A DNA stretch of 64,000 nucleotides from Gonapodya prolifera JEL478 (taxonomy: Eukaryota; Monoblepharomycota; Monoblepharidomycetes; Monoblepharidales; Gonapodyaceae): the NCBI GenBank assembly GCA_001574975.1, contig KQ965854.1, positions 67,815 through 131,814 of the forward strand, written 5' to 3'. The position numbers and the translations under genes are program-made. The stretch's first letter is position 1. Each line of letters starts with the position of its first letter. Below, in pieces: positions 60,247-64,000 of the stretch. The notes below the pieces were generated by a model, which was not told where the DNA came from, did no database searches, and worked only from the letters and a program-made list of their open reading frames with translations.

Positions 60247-61722
60247 TCACACCTCCAACACCAACTCAAACGGCATCTCCCTCGCCATCCTATTCCTGGC
60301 CTCGTCCGAATAATCCCCCGGCAAGAAGAAGGACTTGAACGTGACCTTTTTGAGTCGGGGCAGGGTCTTGAGCACGGCAAAGTCGTGCAGCTTGAGGCCG
60401 CCCAGCAAGTGGATGTCGAGCGTCTCGAGGTGGTGCGCGGCTTGTGCGATGATCGAGAGGGCGTCGGATGTGATGTCCACGTACACGAGCTAAGTGTGGG
60501 GTAGGTGGTGAGGGAACGTGTCTCGAGTGAAAGGGCGGGGTAGAGACCAGGACTCACTTTCAGCGCCCTCAACCGCGGCCAGGTCGTGAAGATGGTCACG
60601 AGCGACACGTCCGACACGCTCGGTCTTCCCTCCCCGGACCCCGCCTCAAGCTCCAGCCTATCCAGCCTGGGGCACCCCGCCGCCAAGCTCGCCACGCCCA
60701 CATCCGAAATCAACACCGACGCCAGACTCAGCTGCGTCAAATTCGGGCACAGCTCCGCCACATCGGCCATCACGGCGTCCTCAATCGCGCCGATCCAGCG
60801 CTCCCCGTAATCGTCCTTCAGGACAAGCCGCTCCAGCCCGGCGCCGCACTGCTCGAGCATGGCTCGGATGCTCTCCTTGCTCCACCGGGGCCAGCAGCGG
60901 ACCATCTCGAGGGCGCGCAGAGCGGGCATGCGCTGCAGCTGGGAGAGCATGTCGATGACGAAGCATTGGTGCAGCTGCAGCTCCTCGATCGTCGAGGGGA
61001 GGGAGAGGTGCTCGAGCCGCCACCGCGTGATGGAGATGCGACGCAGTGTCGGGGGGAGGTACGGCGCGAAGAGGTCAGGAGTTCCGATCACGCCCGTGTG
61101 CACCAGTCGGATGCCTTGGAGGTTGGGGCATAGGCGGATGAATTCGAACATGCCGGTGGATTCTGGCGTTGAGTGAAGGGTCAAAACAATTTGGTACATC
61201 ATTGTATGGCAGAATCGGGTCACACATACCAACACCCAAGCACGTCTCGCAGCAAAAATCGCGCACGTCAATCGACAAGTTCTTCACAAGGCTCGTGTAC
61301 CATCCTCCCCGGGGAGAAATCCTGGGGTGGTTGTGTTCGTGAAGCCTCGGGACGAACCGAACGGGCCTGTGGGACATCGACAGCGCGTCCGAGTCCCCTC
61401 TGATCGTGGAAATGTGCAGCGACATGAAAACGAACGGGGACAGGCATGCGAGCCAAAACTTCCGTGAGGGCGGGAGCGGTGAGTCACCGAGCTCCACACG
61501 CAGTCTTGATCCGGACAAGACAAGACCCACCTTGGAAACGCGAACGGCGTTCCGCAGGTCCCCGAGCTTGAGGTACCGCGCTACCATCTCGAGAACCTCG
61601 AAGGGCAGGTCTTCAATCCCGGCGACGCGCCGAGGTCCGCTGGACGATCGAGTGCGGAGGCGACGAGGCGACGGGGCAGCGAGGTGGAGCGAGCTTGGGG
61701 CGGGTGCAACGACAACCTCCAT
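60247..61722 (-). CDS. F-box / leucine-rich-repeat protein, three exons
   Basis: Exons 61722-61236, 61162-60558 and 60489-60247 join in frame to 444 aa from the ATG at 61722. The F-box (IEDLPFEVLEMVARYLKLGD) lies at ~25-60. Leucine-rich repeats follow: LCPNLQGIRLVHTGVIG, LEHLSLPSTIEELQLHQC, LCPNLTQLSLASVLISDVGV, WPRLRALK and HHLETLDIHLLGGLKLHDF. It presumably recruits substrates to an SCF ubiquitin ligase. A further in-frame intron starting GTGGGT after RVSK is possible, because that stretch is open but unlike the family. The frame is intact and CpG-rich. Confidence 0.8.
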
Positions 61723-61905
61723 GGTGGCCGCGTAAAAAGTACCGAAGAATCGAGGGACGATTGGGGGTTTTGGACCTTCCCGTGAAGGGCGCCCCGGTGT
61801 CATGTGACCAGCGTTAGGGTGCACCTTTACAACGGATTTATGGTGTAAATATCAACGTAACTCTGGTTTGATAAAAATACAATTTAGTCATTTTGCGATA
61901 GCGCA

Positions 61906-61966
61906 GGATCCCGCGGATCCGGAATAAAAATATCGGGGCAAAGCCCGAGCTCGCCCGTGTCGAGCT
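61906..61966. repeat. Three consecutive short hairpins
   Basis: GGATCC-CGC-GGATCC spans 61906-61920. TCGGGGC-AAA-GCCCGA spans 61933-61948. AGCTCG-CCCGTGT-CGAGCT spans 61948-61966. They lie ~190 bp before the start of the CpG-poor helicase element and could mark its end or be a terminator/UTR structure. Confidence 0.6.
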
Positions 61967-62257
61967 AGATACAGTAATTCAGGCCTCGTCGGCATGAATT
62001 AGATTCAGTTGCAACTTTTGGTGGAGGGAACATCTCATATCTAAATACTAACATGCACTATCCACATGATCTAAATATTTCGTGAGAGAATCTATATGTC
62101 TACAAAATGCTTCTGAGGTTCAGGCAGCCGGAGAGGGCTGCGTCATCTGCCTACAGATTTGGCTTGTCTACAAATAGAAGGGGTAAGTTGGTCACCAGTG
62201 ACTCTGGATTCTGGGAAACACTCTGATATCTCACATGACGTGCTCACATAGAGCACC

Positions 62258-63879
62258 CTACTGCCTGTCAGACTTGACAGGAGAGTCAGCCATTGCACCA
62301 ATCAGCGTCACATCCACCTCAGCCAGAATTTCCACCTCAAGGAGCAAGTCAATTGCAGCTGTGGAATGCGCCTTCAATATAAGAAGCTGCTCCTGAGATT
62401 GCAGGTCATCCTCCCTTGACTCCAGGTACTTGTCCACAGCACTCTCCCATGTCCATGCCTTCTCCTTCAGCACACTTAGAAGCTCTTCTTCAATCCACAC
62501 AATAAGCTGCTTGTTGAGCTTTGTGTCCACAGCAGGTCTGTTGCTACGAACAACCAATCCAGTGACCTGCTGCTCCTCCTCCTTCCAGGTCATGAGCTGC
62601 TTCTGCTTGCTGATGCTTGACAATTCCTCAAAGTTACATGGTTGGAGAGCTAGGTCTCCAATATTCTGGACCTGTAAAAGTGCAACAAAGCTAAGACCAG
62701 ATGCCAGTTCCACTTTTCCAAGGTGCACTGCAACCTGGTGCAGCATCTGTCCCTGCAAATTTGCATGTCAGGTCAGGCTTTTGCTTGTTGTAGTCTTGAG
62801 TTAACCATTCCCAACATAGCTTCCAAGATCAGTGACATTTGGTCAATAAAAAGGTGGGACACCTGATAAGGCAAAAACTGAGACAATATCAACCAGACAC
62901 ACAGCAACGGGGAGGGGACAGGTTCCTCACCTCAGCACATGTTTCCTGTAGCTTTCTAAGACCTGCTCCCCCAACCTTGAGCACTTCAAACTTGGAGACC
63001 CAAATGGGCAGGGAGAGGAGGGAGTAAAGTGTTTGCCCCTTGATAAGGAAAGCCACCTTGGCAACAAAGGCAGCAGAATGAGGCTGCCAGGAGAAGTGGC
63101 ACAGGAGATTGCATTGATGGTGAAGGACTTGCCCATGCCAGCCATTCCCTGAATAATCAGGAGAAGCTGTTTATGTTGCTGATGGTACAGTTCCATCAGG
63201 TCAAACCACTGTTGCTGCATGCTATTAAGCTGTTCCAAGTCTACAGGCTCAGGCTTGTTATCAGCCCCTGAGGTACCAGCTGCCTGGCTTTCACCCAGCC
63301 ACTTCTGTTATGGAGGAGCACCACAGAGAAGTTTCCCTGTGACACAAGCCAGTCATAGTCAAAGTCCATCATGAGCCCACCCTCATGGTCCTTGTCCAGA
63401 TCAATTGCAGGCCTCATCTCAGCAAGCTCCATCCACCCTTCTGCATCCCCACCAGCTTCTGCCTCCCAAAGTATGGCTTCTGGCACCAGGTGTTCACCCC
63501 ACTGAAAAGCATCCTGGATGGACACTTTAAGTGCCCTGCTTGCCTGGAATGCCTGAATGACAGCAAGAGATCCAGACACAAGGAACACCTCAAAGTCAAC
63601 TTCCTCTGATGCCCCACTTCTCAGCCGTGGCAGGTCTGCCATCATCCAATCTGAAAACTTAGTGAGTGTGTTGATGCAGAAATCCCAGTGCCTGTTAGCA
63701 TCAGTCAAGCTGTTGTAGAGGCAGGGGAAGAGGACTGGGATAGAGAGCTCTCTGGATGTTCTTGGAGATGGAGTTTGTATGCAACAGCTCAAAACACCTT
63801 GGTGAAGGCAAACAGTAAGGGCTGGTTGAGTGCAAACCCAGGATACTTGGCTGTCACATTTTTTACACCACCCATGCAA
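62258..63879 (-). mobile_element. Pif1/Helitron-like helicase remnant in CpG-depleted DNA
   Basis: Three minus-strand frames follow one another. 63879-63241 has acidic sequence of unknown type (DANRHWDFCINTLTKF). 63238-62927 has QLLLIIQGMAGMGKSFTINA, a Walker A of Pif1/Helitron helicases, and in another frame FLIKGQTLYSLLSLPI, the motif Ia region. 62758-62258 has VHLGKVELASGLSFVALLQV, like the motif VI region of Pif1 helicases. Motifs II-V are missing, so it is an internally deleted copy. Rep nuclease motifs of Helitrons and element ends were not identified. Only about 7 CpG dinucleotides occur from 62160 to 64000. Confidence 0.65.
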
Positions 63880-64000
63880 GACAGGACACCCACCCTGTGA
63901 ATTAAGACCTCCACATACAAAAATTGGTCATGTTTATCTATGAAGTTTCACTTTTTCAGTCAGTCAGGCTCATATATTTCACATCAGAAGGCTAAAAAAT

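Overview
The window looks like nuclear DNA of a fungus. Protein genes are split by many short introns (mostly 54-110 nt) with GTGAGT/GTAAGT-type donors, CTAAC/CTGAC-like branch points and YAG acceptors. The families are fungal: RAD51, RPF1, a mitochondrial L20 ribosomal protein, UNC-50/GMH1, a VAMP7-type R-SNARE, a fumarate reductase with a cytochrome b5 tail, a GH18 chitinase, a TLDc protein and a Ty3/Gypsy chromovirus. The intron density, ankyrin/SH3 proteins and a PD-(D/E)XK protein would suit a chytrid-like early-diverging lineage, but a basidiomycete cannot be excluded from sequence alone. No rRNA, tRNA or CRISPR array was recognised.

Layout. 0-9 kb is accessory and partly decayed: a spliced PD-(D/E)XK nuclease-like gene, a secreted-protein gene with a decayed tandem copy, a MYND-finger ORF, a SAM methyltransferase and a frameshifted ankyrin/coiled-coil/SH3 gene. 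9.8-12 kb is a homeobox transcription-factor gene whose intron holds a series of GCGNAGC mini-hairpins. 14.8-18.3 kb is a 1,104-residue TLDc (OXR1-like) gene. 19-31 kb holds a chitinase pseudogene, a polysaccharide-deacetylase-family gene, an F-box gene, an amidase remnant and an intact 26-exon hydantoinase/5-oxoprolinase gene. 31-39.6 kb has a decayed fumarate-reductase paralogue, an intact TauD-type dioxygenase and an eroded multi-exon gene. 39.8-45.3 kb is a compact housekeeping block (MRPL20, UNC50, RAD51, RPF1), all intact. 47.7-51.7 kb is a dienelactone-hydrolase-like gene followed by a 5'-truncated chromovirus. 52.4-56.6 kb carries the R-SNARE and the fumarate reductase, both intact. 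58.9-61.7 kb has a second ankyrin gene (frameshifted) and an F-box/LRR gene. The last 2 kb is a Pif1/Helitron-like helicase remnant almost devoid of CpG.

How the genes work together. Housekeeping genes are arranged as divergent or tail-to-tail pairs with 100-300 bp between them. The hydantoinase/5-oxoprolinase, the divergent amidase remnant and the nearby deacetylase/imidase-family gene could once have formed a cyclic amide/imide catabolic group (inference). Intact genes with many introns sit beside genes with frameshifts or stops. I therefore read most breaks as real pseudogenisation, but homopolymer-associated assembly errors are not excluded. Exon boundaries were derived by hand from splice signals, frame and family conservation.
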